From DASXQK01 sp963757155 (lineage in GTDB: Bacteria; Pseudomonadota; Alphaproteobacteria; Dongiales; Dongiaceae), in assembly GCA_963757155.1 (NCBI GenBank), contig CAVWQS010000010.1:186001-250000 (forward strand): a DNA stretch of 64,000 bases. Reading direction: 5' to 3'. This document shows positions 1 to 10,240 of this stretch, one piece after another (the first letter of the stretch is position 1; the number at the start of each line of letters is the position of its first letter). A program made the translations under genes and the position numbers. The notes under the pieces are model-generated. The model saw only the letters and a program-made list of their open reading frames with translations, did not search any database and was not told the origin of the DNA.

Positions 1-2
1 TG

Positions 3-818
3 GGCGAGGCGGTGCGGGTTTTGGGCCTGCCCCATGAAATGCAGGATCTGCCGGGTGCCCAGCCTCTCGTCAGCCTGGGCGGGGCGGTCAGCTTCGTCAA
101 TGTCGGCTTCAGCTATCCCAATGGCGAACGGGTGTTGCAGGATTTCGGTTTCCATGTGCGGGCCGGGGAAAAGCTCGGCCTGGTCGGGCGCTCGGGCGCG
201 GGCAAATCGACGGTGCTGGCCCTGCTGCAGCGGCTCTACGATCCCGATCGCGGCCATGTGCTCATCGACGAGCAGGACATCGCCAAGGTGACGCAGGAGA
301 GCCTGCGCCGCTCGATCGCCGTGGTGCAGCAGGACATCTCCCTGTTTCACCGCTCGGTGCTGGAGAATCTGCGCTACGGCCGGCCCGAGGCCAGCGATGC
401 GGAGGTCTATGCCGCGGCCGCGGCCGCCCATTGCACGGAATTCATCGAAGCCTTGCCGGCGGGATTCGCCACCATCGTCGGCGAGCGCGGCCTGAAGCTC
501 TCCGGCGGGCAGCGCCAGCGCCTTGCCATCGCGCGCGCCTTTCTGCGCGATGCGCCCATCATTCTCCTCGATGAGGCGACCTCCGCCCTCGACACGGAAT
601 CGGAGCAATCGATCCAGGAAGCGCTGGCCCGATTGCTGAAGGGCAGGACCGTCATCGCCATCGCCCACCGTCTCTCGACCCTCAATGCCTTCGACCGGAT
701 CATGGTCATGGAGCGGGGGCGGGTGATCGAGGAAGGCGACCCCGCCGAGCTCCTTCGCCGCAAGGGGGCCTATTGCCGGATGTATGCCGGGCAGCTGGCG
801 GCGGCGACCCGGGCATGA
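3..818 (+). CDS. ABC exporter, C-terminal ATPase half (5' end outside window)
   Basis: This is the nucleotide-binding domain of an MsbA/HlyB-type ABC exporter; the membrane domain lies upstream of the window. All ATPase motifs are visible: Walker A GRSGAGKST, Q-loop in VVQQDISLF, signature LSGGQRQR, Walker B IILLDEATSALD and the switch His in AIAHRLST. The reading frame is open to the window edge, so the GTG at 12 is internal and not a start. The stop overlaps the ATG of the PRC-barrel gene (ATGA at 815-818), so the two are translationally coupled. The exported substrate cannot be told from this half. Confidence 0.93.
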   Translation, partial: GEAVRVLGLPHEMQDLPGAQPLVSLGGAVSFVNVGFSYPNGERVLQDFGFHVRAGEKLGLVGRSGAGKSTVLALLQRLYDPDRGHVLIDEQDIAKVTQESLRRSIAVVQQDISLFHRSVLENLRYGRPEASDAEVYAAAAAAHCTEFIEALPAGFATIVGERGLKLSGGQRQRLAIARAFLRDAPIILLDEATSALDTESEQSIQEALARLLKGRTVIAIAHRLSTLNAFDRIMVMERGRVIEEGDPAELLRRKGAYCRMYAGQLAAATRA

Positions 819-1420
819 TCGCGGCGCGCGCCGGGGCGGGTCGAACCCTGCCGGCGATGGCGCTCCTGCTCGCTGGCCTCTGCCCTGGCCCCGCCTGCAT
901 AGGCTGGGCACTTGCTGCCGGTGTCGCGGAGAGCAGCCCCGCGGCCGGCCCCTCCGCAAGCCCGTTGACTCAGGCGCAGTCCAATCTCACTGCCCCGAAG
1001 CCATCGGCGGAGCAACAGCAGCGCGTGCCGGCGAAACCGGCGCAGCCGGCCCCGCCCAAGCCTCCCCCCGACAATGCCAAGGAGCTGCCGGCCCGGCAGG
1101 TCATGACCCTGCTGGGCAGCAAGGCGCAGGATCTCGCCGGGGAGGATTTGGGGCCCGTCGTCGATATCGTGGTCGATCGCAGCGGCCGGCCCCAGGCGCT
1201 CGTCATCGATTTCGGCGGCTTCCTCGGCGTCGGCAGCCGGAAGATCGCCATCGACTGGCGCTTGGTGCATTTCCGGCCGGAGAATCAGGACGCGCCGGTG
1301 CTGCTGCATCTGGATCGCGCCGAGGTGCAGGCGGCGCCGGAATTCGTGCCGGATGTGGAGCCGCTGCGGATGCTGGGTCCGCCCCCGAACGTGCCGGGCC
1401 CGCCTTATGTCGGGCGGTGA
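815..1420 (+). CDS. Exported PRC-barrel domain protein
   Basis: About 201 residues. The ATG at 815 overlaps the exporter stop, which decides the start. An N-terminal hydrophobic segment (LPAMALLLAGL) looks like a signal peptide or anchor. A low-complexity Pro/Ala/Gln linker follows (about 45-90), then a PRC-barrel-like fold (about 95-170) with the typical strands around GPVVDIVVDRSGRPQALVIDFGGFL... shortened here as VVDIVVDRSGRPQALVI. PRC barrels are small beta domains that bind partners at membranes or RNA. It sits between two transporters and overlaps the next gene, so it may be an envelope accessory of that operon. The exact role is unknown. Confidence 0.72.
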   Translation: MIAARAGAGRTLPAMALLLAGLCPGPACIGWALAAGVAESSPAAGPSASPLTQAQSNLTAPKPSAEQQQRVPAKPAQPAPPKPPPDNAKELPARQVMTLLGSKAQDLAGEDLGPVVDIVVDRSGRPQALVIDFGGFLGVGSRKIAIDWRLVHFRPENQDAPVLLHLDRAEVQAAPEFVPDVEPLRMLGPPPNVPGPPYVGR

Positions 1421-2720
1421 TCTCACGGCCGATTCACGGCGAGCCCATGCCGCCAGACGCGAGCGGGAGCCGACCCTGGATGCCGGCGTGGCGGATGCGG
1501 GGACCGTGGATGCCCGGGCGGGACGCTCTCTCGATCTCCTCAATCTCTTCGTCGCCAATATCCAGACCGGTTTCGGGCCCTTCGTCGCCGTCTATCTGAC
1601 CACCCAGGGCTGGACCGACGCGGCCATCGGCTTCGCCCTCAGCCTCGGCACCTTGACGGCGATGGCGAGCCAGCTCCCTGCCGGCGCGCTGGTGGATGCG
1701 GCGCGCAGCAAGGCCCGCGTCGGCTTCTTCAGCATCGGCGCCTTCTGCCTCAGCGCTTTGCTCTTCGCCATCTGGCCGGTGCCGCTCTCCGTTTATCTGG
1801 CGGAGATATTGCACGGCTTCTCGAGCTGCACCCTGGGGCCGGTGATCGCCGCCATCAGCCTGGCCATCGCCGGCTCCGGGGCACTGGGTCTTCGCCTCGG
1901 GCGCAATGCCCGCTTCGCCTCCATCGGCAATGGCGTCGGCGCGGCCCTCATGGGCGCCTGCGGCTACTATCTGCCGGAGGCCTTCGTCTTCTATCTCACG
2001 GCCGTGCTGACCTTGCCGGCGCTGGCCGTGCTCCGGCCGCTCTCGGGCATCGGCAACTCAGCGCATGTCCGGAAGGTGAAGGCTTCGGCGCCGGCAAAGC
2101 CACTCTCGAGCAAGGCCAAGGATCTCGCCAAGCTGTTCACCGACCGCCGGCTGGTGATCTTCGCCCTCTCGGCCGCCCTCTTCACCTTCGCCAATGCGGC
2201 GATGCTGCCGCTGGCCGGCAGCACGCTGACCAAGCGGGCGGGCGGCGAGGCGGCGCTGTTCATCGCCGCCTGCATCGTCCTGCCCCAGATCGTGGTGGCG
2301 TTGATCTCCCCCTCCGTCGGCGCGCTGGCGGAGCGCCGCGGCCGGCGCCTGGTGCTCCTGCTGGGCTTCGCCACCTTGCCGCTGCGCGGCATGTTCTTCG
2401 CCGTGACCACCGATCCGACCACGCTGGTCCTCGTGCAGGTGCTGGATGGCATCGCCGGCGCCTGCCTCGGCGTGATGCTGCCGCTGATCACCGCGGATAT
2501 CGCCGGGCGCAGCGGCCATTTCAACCTGGCCCTGGGCTTCGTCGGCTTCGCCATCGGCATCGGCGCGACCGCCAGCACCGGCGTCGCCGGCTGGATCGCC
2601 GACCGCGCGGGCGAGCCCTTCGCCTTCTCGGCGCTCACCTTCGCGGGCGTCGCGGCGGTCTTCTTCGTCTGGGCGGCGATGCCGGAGACGCGGCCGCGGG
2701 CGGCCGACGGCGCCCGCTGA
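1407..2720 (+). CDS. MFS transporter
   Basis: About 437 residues with about 12 predicted membrane helices in two six-helix halves, separated by a charged cytoplasmic loop (about 215-240, rich in Lys/Ala). The first helix pair carries GFALSLGTLTAMASQLPAGALVD-type sequence with an acidic residue in loop 2-3, as in drug:proton antiporters; loop 8-9 has ALAERRGRRL, a second MFS motif A. The ATG at 1407 overlaps the end of the PRC gene by 14 bases, so the three genes form one operon. The substrate is not predictable. A longer in-frame start at 1353 would add 18 basic residues and is less likely. Confidence 0.85.
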   Translation: MSGGDLTADSRRAHAARREREPTLDAGVADAGTVDARAGRSLDLLNLFVANIQTGFGPFVAVYLTTQGWTDAAIGFALSLGTLTAMASQLPAGALVDAARSKARVGFFSIGAFCLSALLFAIWPVPLSVYLAEILHGFSSCTLGPVIAAISLAIAGSGALGLRLGRNARFASIGNGVGAALMGACGYYLPEAFVFYLTAVLTLPALAVLRPLSGIGNSAHVRKVKASAPAKPLSSKAKDLAKLFTDRRLVIFALSAALFTFANAAMLPLAGSTLTKRAGGEAALFIAACIVLPQIVVALISPSVGALAERRGRRLVLLLGFATLPLRGMFFAVTTDPTTLVLVQVLDGIAGACLGVMLPLITADIAGRSGHFNLALGFVGFAIGIGATASTGVAGWIADRAGEPFAFSALTFAGVAAVFFVWAAMPETRPRAADGAR

Positions 2721-2957
2721 GGCCACAGCATCAGACTGCGGCGGTTTCAATCTCGTTAATCGCATTTGAGCGGTTTTTCGCTGCGCCTCGATGATCCCCG
2801 CCTGGCCCAGCCAATGCCACACTCTCGCCACGACAAGATCACAGGTGACCGGACCGCGAGGGGATAGCGTGGACCTTGGCCACGGAATGCTCCGGCCGCC
2901 TGCAGCAGGGCGGTCTTTGCGGGAGCGCCGGGCGCAGCAGCAGAGGGCGCGGCGGCC

Positions 2958-5900
2958 ATGTATAGCAATCTGCAGCTTCGCGACGGACGGGTCGAGTTTC
3001 GCTGGAAGCGGTGGCGGAACAAGAAACGTCAGGAGGTGTCCTGCTGCCTGATGGTGCTGCTGAGCGGCATGGTGCTGCTGGGCGGCGGCGGGATCGCGGA
3101 GGCAGGGCCGACCGGGGGACAGATCACCGGCGGCGCCGGCAGCATCAACTACGGCGGCACGACGACCACCATCAATCAGAAGAGCCAGGTGATCACGATC
3201 AACTGGCAGACCTTCTCCACGGCGCGCAACGAGACCGTCGATTTCAACCAGCCCGGCAGCTCCTCCCTCGCGATCAACTATGTCGTGGGCGGCGTTCCCT
3301 CCGTCCTGCAGGGCGCGCTGAACGCCGACGGCCGCGTCTACATCCTGAACAGCGCGGGGGTCACCTTCACCGGCACCTCGCATGTCAATGTCGGCGCCTT
3401 GCTGGCGACGACGGCGATGACCATCGACGGCGATCCCACCAAGAAGATCGACGTCAAGGGCTCGGGTTCCGGACAGGTGATCAACCAGGGCTCGATCCAG
3501 GTCTCCAACGGCGGCTTTGCGATCCTGGCCGCGCCCTATGTCGAGAACACCGGCTTCATCAAGGCCGATCTCGGGACGATCGCGCTGGCGGGGACGAACA
3601 AGTTCACCCTCGATCTTAGGGGTGACGGTCTCATCAATTTCGTCGTCCCGCCCGAGGCGGTGGAGAAGATCAAATCCGACGGCACGCGGGTCGGGCGTCA
3701 ACAATACCGGCACCCTGCAGGCGCGCTCCGGCCAGGTCCTGATCTCGGCCAGCGTGGCGACCCAGGTCGTGAACGCGGCCGTGAACATGAGCGGGGTGGT
3801 GGACGCCAGCGCCTTTGCGCCCAACGGCAAGGGCGGCTCGGTGCTGATCACCTCCGAGGGCGACATCAACCTCACCGGGCAGGTGAACGCGGCCGGGGCG
3901 GGCTCGGGCGCCGGCGGCCAGATCATCACCAAGGCCGTGGGGGCGGACAACGTCGACGGCCAATGCCGCGCTGACGGCCGGGGGCGGAGCGGACGCGGTC
4001 AACCAGGGCGGCCAGATCGAGGTCAGCGGCCACAATGTGCTGCTCCTGGGCGACATCAATCCAGGATCGGGCGGCACGCTGCTGATCGATCCCTACAACG
4101 TGACCATCACGCCGACGCCCGGCTTCAACCACATCGGCAGCGGCATGGTGAGCGAGGCCTATATCACCAATCAGCTCAACCACTATGTCGCCGTCGACAT
4201 AGAGGCGAGCCACAACATCCTCTTCAGCGCCCCCGGAAGCACCCATGTGCTGCATGGCGCCAACGGCAATCTCACCGTCGGCGCAGCCAGCAACGTCCTC
4301 TTCAACGCCAAGACTTATGAGATCCAGACCCAGAAGGGCTTCGTGCATCTCAACGCCGGCAACAGCATCGGCGACCCCAACCATCGCCTCAGCATCGTCA
4401 GCGGCACCGGCGTCACCCAGGCGGGGGACATCGTGCTCAAGGCGACGGCAGGCGACATCTATCTCGACGATGTCTCCGTGAAATCAGGCGGCTATCGGAT
4501 CCATGCTTTGTTCTCGGCCCAGGCCGGCGGCACGATCGACGCCGCGGGGCCTATCGATGTGGAGGCCCATGGCACCGGCGCGGGCGTGCCCTCGGGCCAT
4601 GCCATCCTCAATCTCACGGCCGGGGGTGACGCACGGATCGACGACATCATGCTGGTTGGCTCGGCGGTGGGCCATTCGCCCACCGGCCGCGCCGATCTCT
4701 CGCTGCGGGCGAACGGCAATATCGACATCGCCGGATCGCTGGATCTGCTGGCCAATGCGATCTCCAGCAATGGTGGCGGGCGTGCCGATGCCAATGCCCT
4801 TGTCCAGGCCGGGATCGGGGATGGCAGCGGCGATGTGACCGTGGCGGGCCCGCTCCGCCTCGCCGCCTGGGGTGTGCAGCGGGCGGCCAGCGGCAACCGC
4901 CAGATCAACGCCACCGCCGATCTCGTCATCGACGCCGGTGCGCTCCATGGCGACGTCGCCTATGGGAGCCTCACCTATGGGAGCCTCGCGGTCACCGCCA
5001 ACGCCCTCAACAACGGGACACATGCCGCCTTTGCCCGGGCGCTCGCCGATCTGGCGGCCGGCCGGGAGAGCGGCAATATCGCGGGCGGCGCGATCCGGAT
5101 CCTGGCCTCGGCCCATGACCTCCGGGGCGTGCGCGCCACCGCCGATGCCGGAGCCAACCTCGTGCTGCTCGCCAGCGGCGGCGATATCGACATCGGCACC
5201 CTCGATGCCCCCGCCGGGGCCGATGTGGAGGCCCATGCGCTCAGCAACGGCACGCGGGTCGCCCGTGCAGCGGCGGCGGCCGATCTCGCGGCCCGGGAGG
5301 TCGTCATCGCCGGCAATGCCGAGGTCCTGGCCAACGCCGCCGGTCATGGCGGCAACGATTTCCAGGCGAACGCCGTGCTCGACATCGCCGGCAGCGCGAA
5401 CGGCAATCTGCCCGCGGTCCTGATCGAGATCACAGGCGCGCTCGACGTCGAGGCCGATGTAGCGGGCGCCAGCGCGAGGGGTATCGTCACGAGGGCGCAG
5501 GCCGACCTCTCCGCCGGGACGATCTTGGTCGAGGGTCCTGCGCGGGTCGATGCGCGCACCACCGGCAGCTTCGCCAACTTCATCGACGCGGCCGCGAGCC
5601 TCCATGCGGTGGCGGCAGTCGGGAATGCCTCCTTCCTCGGCGGAATCGAGGTGGAGGCGCAGGACCATGTGACCTCGGCCCATTCCGCCAGTGGCTTGGC
5701 CAATCTGGTGGTGCAGGGCGCCGGCGTCCACGTCGTCGGCAATGTCACGGAGGTCGCCACCGTTCACTCACATTATTCGATGAACTACATCACGGCGGTC
5801 GCCCTGGGCACCCTCGACGCCACCCGGGGCGATGTCGAGGTCGTCAGCGCCGATGTCGATGTCATCGCCTCGGCGATCGGCACGCGCAACGTGCCGGGCG

Positions 5901-6986
5901 GCGCCTTCGCCGTCGCCAGCCTCGATGTCCTCGCCGGTTCGGCGGCGGGCAGGATCGTCATCAACGGCAAGGTGGATGTCTGGGCCAATGCCGTCGATCC
6001 CGGCTATCCCTATCACGCCGGCACCTTCGGCACGGTCTACAACCAGGGCCTCGCCCTCGCAGCCGCCAATGCAGTGATCGAGGCCGGAAACTCTGCCCAT
6101 GCGGGCGGCTCGATCGCCGTCGGCGGCAATATCGACGTCCATGCGCTCCTGCGCAGCAACGGGATCACCTTCGGCTCGATCTCGAATGCCAACCGCCCCC
6201 TCGGCCATGGGGAGTTCGCCAGCCTCGGCACCACCTATCTTGCCCAGACGGCCGCTGCCCAGCTCCAGGTCCTCACCGGTAATGGCGACATTACCCTCCA
6301 TGGCGCAACCGTCACCGCCCGCAATCAGCTGGTCGCGAGCGGCCCGCCGGTCGTGGGCAAGGGTCCCTACGGCTCGACTGCGGTCGGGGGCGCGAACGCT
6401 GATGTCACCATCGATGCCGCAGGCGGCGCCGTCCACCATGGCGCCCTTGCGGTTGTCGCCGCCGCAACGGCGCCGCATGCCCAGTTCTCCAGCAATGCGC
6501 GCTTCGAGGGAGAGACCGAGGTCAACGTCACCTCAGCCGCGCCTGCCGGCGGTCCGCCGCCGGCCATCGCGCTTCCGGCCAATAACCCGCCCATCGCGCC
6601 AGTCGGAAGCGTCACGGTCGTGCCGCCTCCTCCTCCGCCGGCCATCGCGCTCGGCCACTGACCCACCCATCGCGCCGGTTGGAAATGTAACGGTCGTACC
6701 GCCTAAGCCGCCGCCCTCAGCCGGTTGGTGGAACGCCCATGCCCTGATCTGGTTCAATACTCTTTGGCACGCGCATCTCGGCGGCGCGACGCCAGGCGCC
6801 TTGGTCCCGGCACGTCCGATGAGCTTGGGCCATGGCGGCATGACCCTGCTCACCGATCAGAAGCAGACCTCGATCCAGCAGCAGAACCTGCACAAGCTCC
6901 TGGGACTGTATGCCGCGGATAGGGTGTCTTCCACGGCAAGGGCGGCTCCGCCGAAGACGCGGTGGCCCTTCCCCCTCGGACCCTGA
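2958..6986 (+). pseudogene. TpsA/filamentous-haemagglutinin-like secreted protein, three frameshifts
   Basis: This would be a roughly 1,340-residue two-partner-secretion exoprotein. A long basic leader (about 1-48) ends in IAEA; the TPS recognition domain follows (about 49-270) with TTTTINQKSQVITINWQTF-type strands and the hallmark NADGRVYILNSAGVTF. Then come hundreds of residues of Gly/Ala/Asp-rich beta-helix repeats and a Pro-rich tail with PPIAPVGxVTVVPP units. Reading passes through three frames: shifts lie near 3693-3695 (GGG where GG is expected), 3958-3961 and 6653-6656, each equal to one extra base. A fourth shift near 6921 would give a different C-terminus. An alternative start is the ATG at 3051, 12 bases after AGGAGG. 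No TpsB transporter is nearby. Confidence 0.8.
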
Positions 6987-7005
6987 GCGAGTCCGAGAGG
7001 ACGCG

Positions 7006-7938
7006 TCACTGCAGGCTGCGGCGAAACTCCCGCGGACTCACGCCCGTCACCCGGCGGAAGACCGTCGCGAAATTGCTCGACGCGCTATAGCCCGCGGCGA
7101 TGGCAACCTCGGTGATGGAGCGCTCGGTATCGGCAAGCAGATGCTTGGCGTGCTCAACCCGCTGATGGACCTGATACTGATGCGGCGGCATGCCCATGGA
7201 GCGGGTGAAGGACCGGCAAAAATGCGTCGGGCTGAGACGCGCCAGGGCGGCCAGCTCTTCCAGCGAGATATCCCGGTCGAGATTGTCGTTCATGAAGTCG
7301 CAGACGATGCGGCGCTGCCAGCCAGCAAGCCCGCCGCGCTCGACCGAGGCTGTCGTTCCGTCGCCGGCCCGCAGCCGGGTCAGCTCGATCGCCAGCGACG
7401 CCGTCAGAGTCTCGGCATAGAGTCGGCTGATCCCCTCCGGCGAATCGACCAGGCCCAGGATTTTCGTCGCCGTGCTCCAGAGCGCGGGATCGGTGAAGAA
7501 CAGGCGCGGCTCGAACTCCATATCGGCGAAGCCGATCTCGGCATCGGCCAAAGGCATGGCCGGATCGACATAGAGATATCCGGTGCGGGGCAGCACCCGC
7601 GGCAGGAAGGAGCCGCGGAAGAGATAGCCCTTGGGGATGAAGGAGAGCGTGCGGCCGATGTCCCGCCGGCTCGAGGCGACAACGCCTTCGACCCGGGTCT
7701 CACCCTTGATCCGGATGCCCCGGTCGGCGGCAATGAGCAGATGACAGGGCGCGCGGAATTCGTATTCGAAGCCTTCCGTGGCGGTGAACTGTACGCTCTC
7801 CGCCGTCAGGCCCCGCCAGCTCGCTTCGTGCCGGCGTGCAACATCGCCAGGACGCAGCATCATGCGTGGATGTAAATATTCTCCCATGACCTTCTCTACG
7901 TGAGAGGCCGCAGGGACGCCCCCACGCTGCGCCGCCAT
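7006..7938 (-). CDS. AraC-family transcriptional regulator
   Basis: The C-terminal about 100 residues form the double helix-turn-helix of AraC/XylS proteins: ISLEELAALARLSPTHFCRS for the first HTH and ITEVAIAAGYSASSNFATVF for the second, ending in GVSPREFRRSL. The N-terminal about 200 residues are an unassigned sensory domain. I favour the ATG at 7938 because GGGGTGAG precedes it; a GTG at 8031 would add 31 residues and an ATG at 7887 would remove 17. It lies downstream of the AsmA-like gene on the same strand with an 80-base gap beyond the longest start. Target genes are not evident; the frameshifted TpsA gene converges on it. Confidence 0.85.
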   Translation of the reverse strand: MAAQRGGVPAASHVEKVMGEYLHPRMMLRPGDVARRHEASWRGLTAESVQFTATEGFEYEFRAPCHLLIAADRGIRIKGETRVEGVVASSRRDIGRTLSFIPKGYLFRGSFLPRVLPRTGYLYVDPAMPLADAEIGFADMEFEPRLFFTDPALWSTATKILGLVDSPEGISRLYAETLTASLAIELTRLRAGDGTTASVERGGLAGWQRRIVCDFMNDNLDRDISLEELAALARLSPTHFCRSFTRSMGMPPHQYQVHQRVEHAKHLLADTERSITEVAIAAGYSASSNFATVFRRVTGVSPREFRRSLQ

Positions 7939-8111
7939 TGGCTCACCCCGATAGCAAGCGGGGCCCTTGTCTCCTTCCCTCGAGGCCGGGAGCCGGCCGA
8001 GAACGCTTTCAAAATTCTCATGGCTATGCACGCGCGCGCCAGGAAATTCCTGCGGCCGCGTTACAACATTACGGTAGTTTCATGGCGGTATGGCGCCGTT
8101 GCCGCGATGAC

Positions 8112-10019
8112 CTACTCGGCCAGCAAAGCACCTATGCGTCCGCTGCAATCCACATCCTTCGCCCCGCCGAAATCGGGGGTCGGGATCGGGATCAGACGGT
8201 CGATGGAGAAATGCGGCTCGCGGATCTTACCCGAGTAGAGCACCGGGGCATGAAGGTTCAGCAGGCTGAAGTCCTTCGCGTCGGCGGTGATGGCGATCTT
8301 GACCGCCTGGCTCCTCAGATTGACCGTGCCGTCGAAATGCAGGACCGATCGGCGCGTATCCATCAAGGTCCGGTCGAGTCGCACCATTCCCTGCTGGAAC
8401 GTCGCCCGGGCCGTGGCGCAGCTGATCGGAATCCGGTTGTCGCCGGTGATGTAGATGAGAAGGGCCTCGATGATATCGGTCCCGGCGAGCGCCACCAGCA
8501 GGCCGCTGATCGAGCCCCCGGTCATGGCGAGAGAGAAGTTGCCATTGGCCGTGCCCATGACCTGCGCCAGCGAGCGGCCCGTTCCGATCAGATTTAGGTG
8601 CCCCTGCAGCTTGCCCTGGGTCGACTCGAAATAGCGCGAGCCCTTGAAGAAAGCGGCAAGGTCGAGACCGTCGAAGCGGAGATTGGCGCCGGCCTTGGGT
8701 ACCTCGCTGCGCGCATCCAGCATCATGCTGCCCGACGCGATCCCGCCGGCCAGGGTCACCTTCAGCGGATCGACGATGGCCTTGCCGTCGTCGATCTTCA
8801 CCCGGGCCTTGAGCGCCTGGACGGAGAGATAAGGCGCCGAGATCACCTTGCGCGCATCCAGTGTCACGTCCATGTCCATGACGCGCAGCCGCTCGACATG
8901 GAGCGGGATATTGGGGAAGAGATCGCCGCTTGCTTCGAGCTGCAGCTCCGTCTGCTTCTGCTGGGTCGAGACATTGCCGCGCTTGCCCGGCGTCGCGCCG
9001 ATGAGCGGCGCCAGATCGGCGAAGTTCAAATGCTCCGATACCAGATTGGCCTTGAGGAGGGATCGCTTGGGGCGCTGGTCGACGGTGACCGTGCCGAAGA
9101 GGTCGCTTTCGCCGACATGCCATTTCATATCGTCGAGCCGCCAGATGCCCTGCTCGCGATGGAGCTTGCCCAGCATGCGGTAGGGCGGTGTCGGGGGCCC
9201 CGGAACGCCGAGCAAGGGAAAGACATCGGCCAAATCCTGACCCGACAGGGAAAAGTCGACATCCGCGCCCTTGAACTGGAAGGGATCCTGGACGGTGCCT
9301 TCCAGTGTCAGCTTGGTCGGGCCGAAGACGACGTCGAGCTTGAGGGGATAGGGCGTCTTGTCGTCGCGCAGCGCCAGGATCGAGCCGCCGATGAAATGCA
9401 AGGTGAGGGGCTTGTCTTCCAGGCGGCCCTTCAGCTTCAGCTCGGCCTGATCGCTTCCCGGCGCCTTGCCGATCGCAGTCGTTACGGTGCCGTCGAGCTC
9501 GAGCCGCCGCTTGCTGTCGTGATAGACGACATGTCCGTCCTCGATCTTCAACTGTCCGATGATGGGAGCATCCGAGCGTTCCTCGGGCGCGATCTGTTTC
9601 GCGACCGTCGCGGCTGCGGGGCTTTGCTCGAAGCTCCAGTTCAGCTCGCCCTTATCATTTCTTTCCAGGGAAAGCTCGGGCGCCTCCAGGGTGAATCGCG
9701 GCAGCACGATATGGCCGCCGAGCAGCGGCCAGAGGCGGATGTCGAAATCGACCAGCTTGGCGGTCAGCATATGCGGGGCCTTGCCCCAATCGGCATTGGA
9801 GATCTCGACGCCGTCGAGGCGGACCCGTGTGGTCCAGCCCCAGTCGAACGCGACCTTGGCGATGGTGGTCTTGCGCCCCGCCATGGTGCCGGCGCGATTC
9901 TCGATCTGGGCGCGCAGATAGTCGGAGGTGACGAAGAGATAGAGGCCGCCGGCCGCGAGCCCGATCAGCAGCACAAGGCTTCCGAGCGTCCAGGCGAGGA
10001 TTTTGAGGGCTCGTTTCAT
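8112..10019 (-). CDS. AsmA-family inner-membrane protein
   Basis: 635 residues: one N-terminal membrane anchor (about 6-31, LAWTLGSLVLLIGLAAGGLY), then a long periplasmic region of amphipathic beta strands typical of AsmA/YhdP/TamB-like bridge proteins. The AsmA hallmark at the C-terminal end is present as GKLQGHLNLIGTGRSLAQVM followed by NGNFSLAMTGGSISGLL. Members of this family help move phospholipids or shape the outer membrane; that role is inferred from the family. The ATG at 10019 sits next to the divergent dehydratase gene, with a roughly 220-base shared intergenic region. Confidence 0.88.
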   Translation of the reverse strand: MKRALKILAWTLGSLVLLIGLAAGGLYLFVTSDYLRAQIENRAGTMAGRKTTIAKVAFDWGWTTRVRLDGVEISNADWGKAPHMLTAKLVDFDIRLWPLLGGHIVLPRFTLEAPELSLERNDKGELNWSFEQSPAAATVAKQIAPEERSDAPIIGQLKIEDGHVVYHDSKRRLELDGTVTTAIGKAPGSDQAELKLKGRLEDKPLTLHFIGGSILALRDDKTPYPLKLDVVFGPTKLTLEGTVQDPFQFKGADVDFSLSGQDLADVFPLLGVPGPPTPPYRMLGKLHREQGIWRLDDMKWHVGESDLFGTVTVDQRPKRSLLKANLVSEHLNFADLAPLIGATPGKRGNVSTQQKQTELQLEASGDLFPNIPLHVERLRVMDMDVTLDARKVISAPYLSVQALKARVKIDDGKAIVDPLKVTLAGGIASGSMMLDARSEVPKAGANLRFDGLDLAAFFKGSRYFESTQGKLQGHLNLIGTGRSLAQVMGTANGNFSLAMTGGSISGLLVALAGTDIIEALLIYITGDNRIPISCATARATFQQGMVRLDRTLMDTRRSVLHFDGTVNLRSQAVKIAITADAKDFSLLNLHAPVLYSGKIREPHFSIDRLIPIPTPDFGGAKDVDCSGRIGALLAE

Positions 10020-10240
10020 GGTCGATGGCGCTCGTTCGCCGGGCCGGAAATACCGCCTCTAGTCGAACGCAATGCGGGGCGCAATGTTCCGCCACAGGCT
10101 GCCAGTCAGGGGTATCGCAGACATGTATTGACGCCCATGGTGGTCGTGGCCGATCTTGCGCCCCTGGGAAGGAACGACCACAGGCTCTGGGAGCTGGCTT
10201 GCCCCCGAAGCGCCGAAATCCTCGACGAATGGACCACCCC

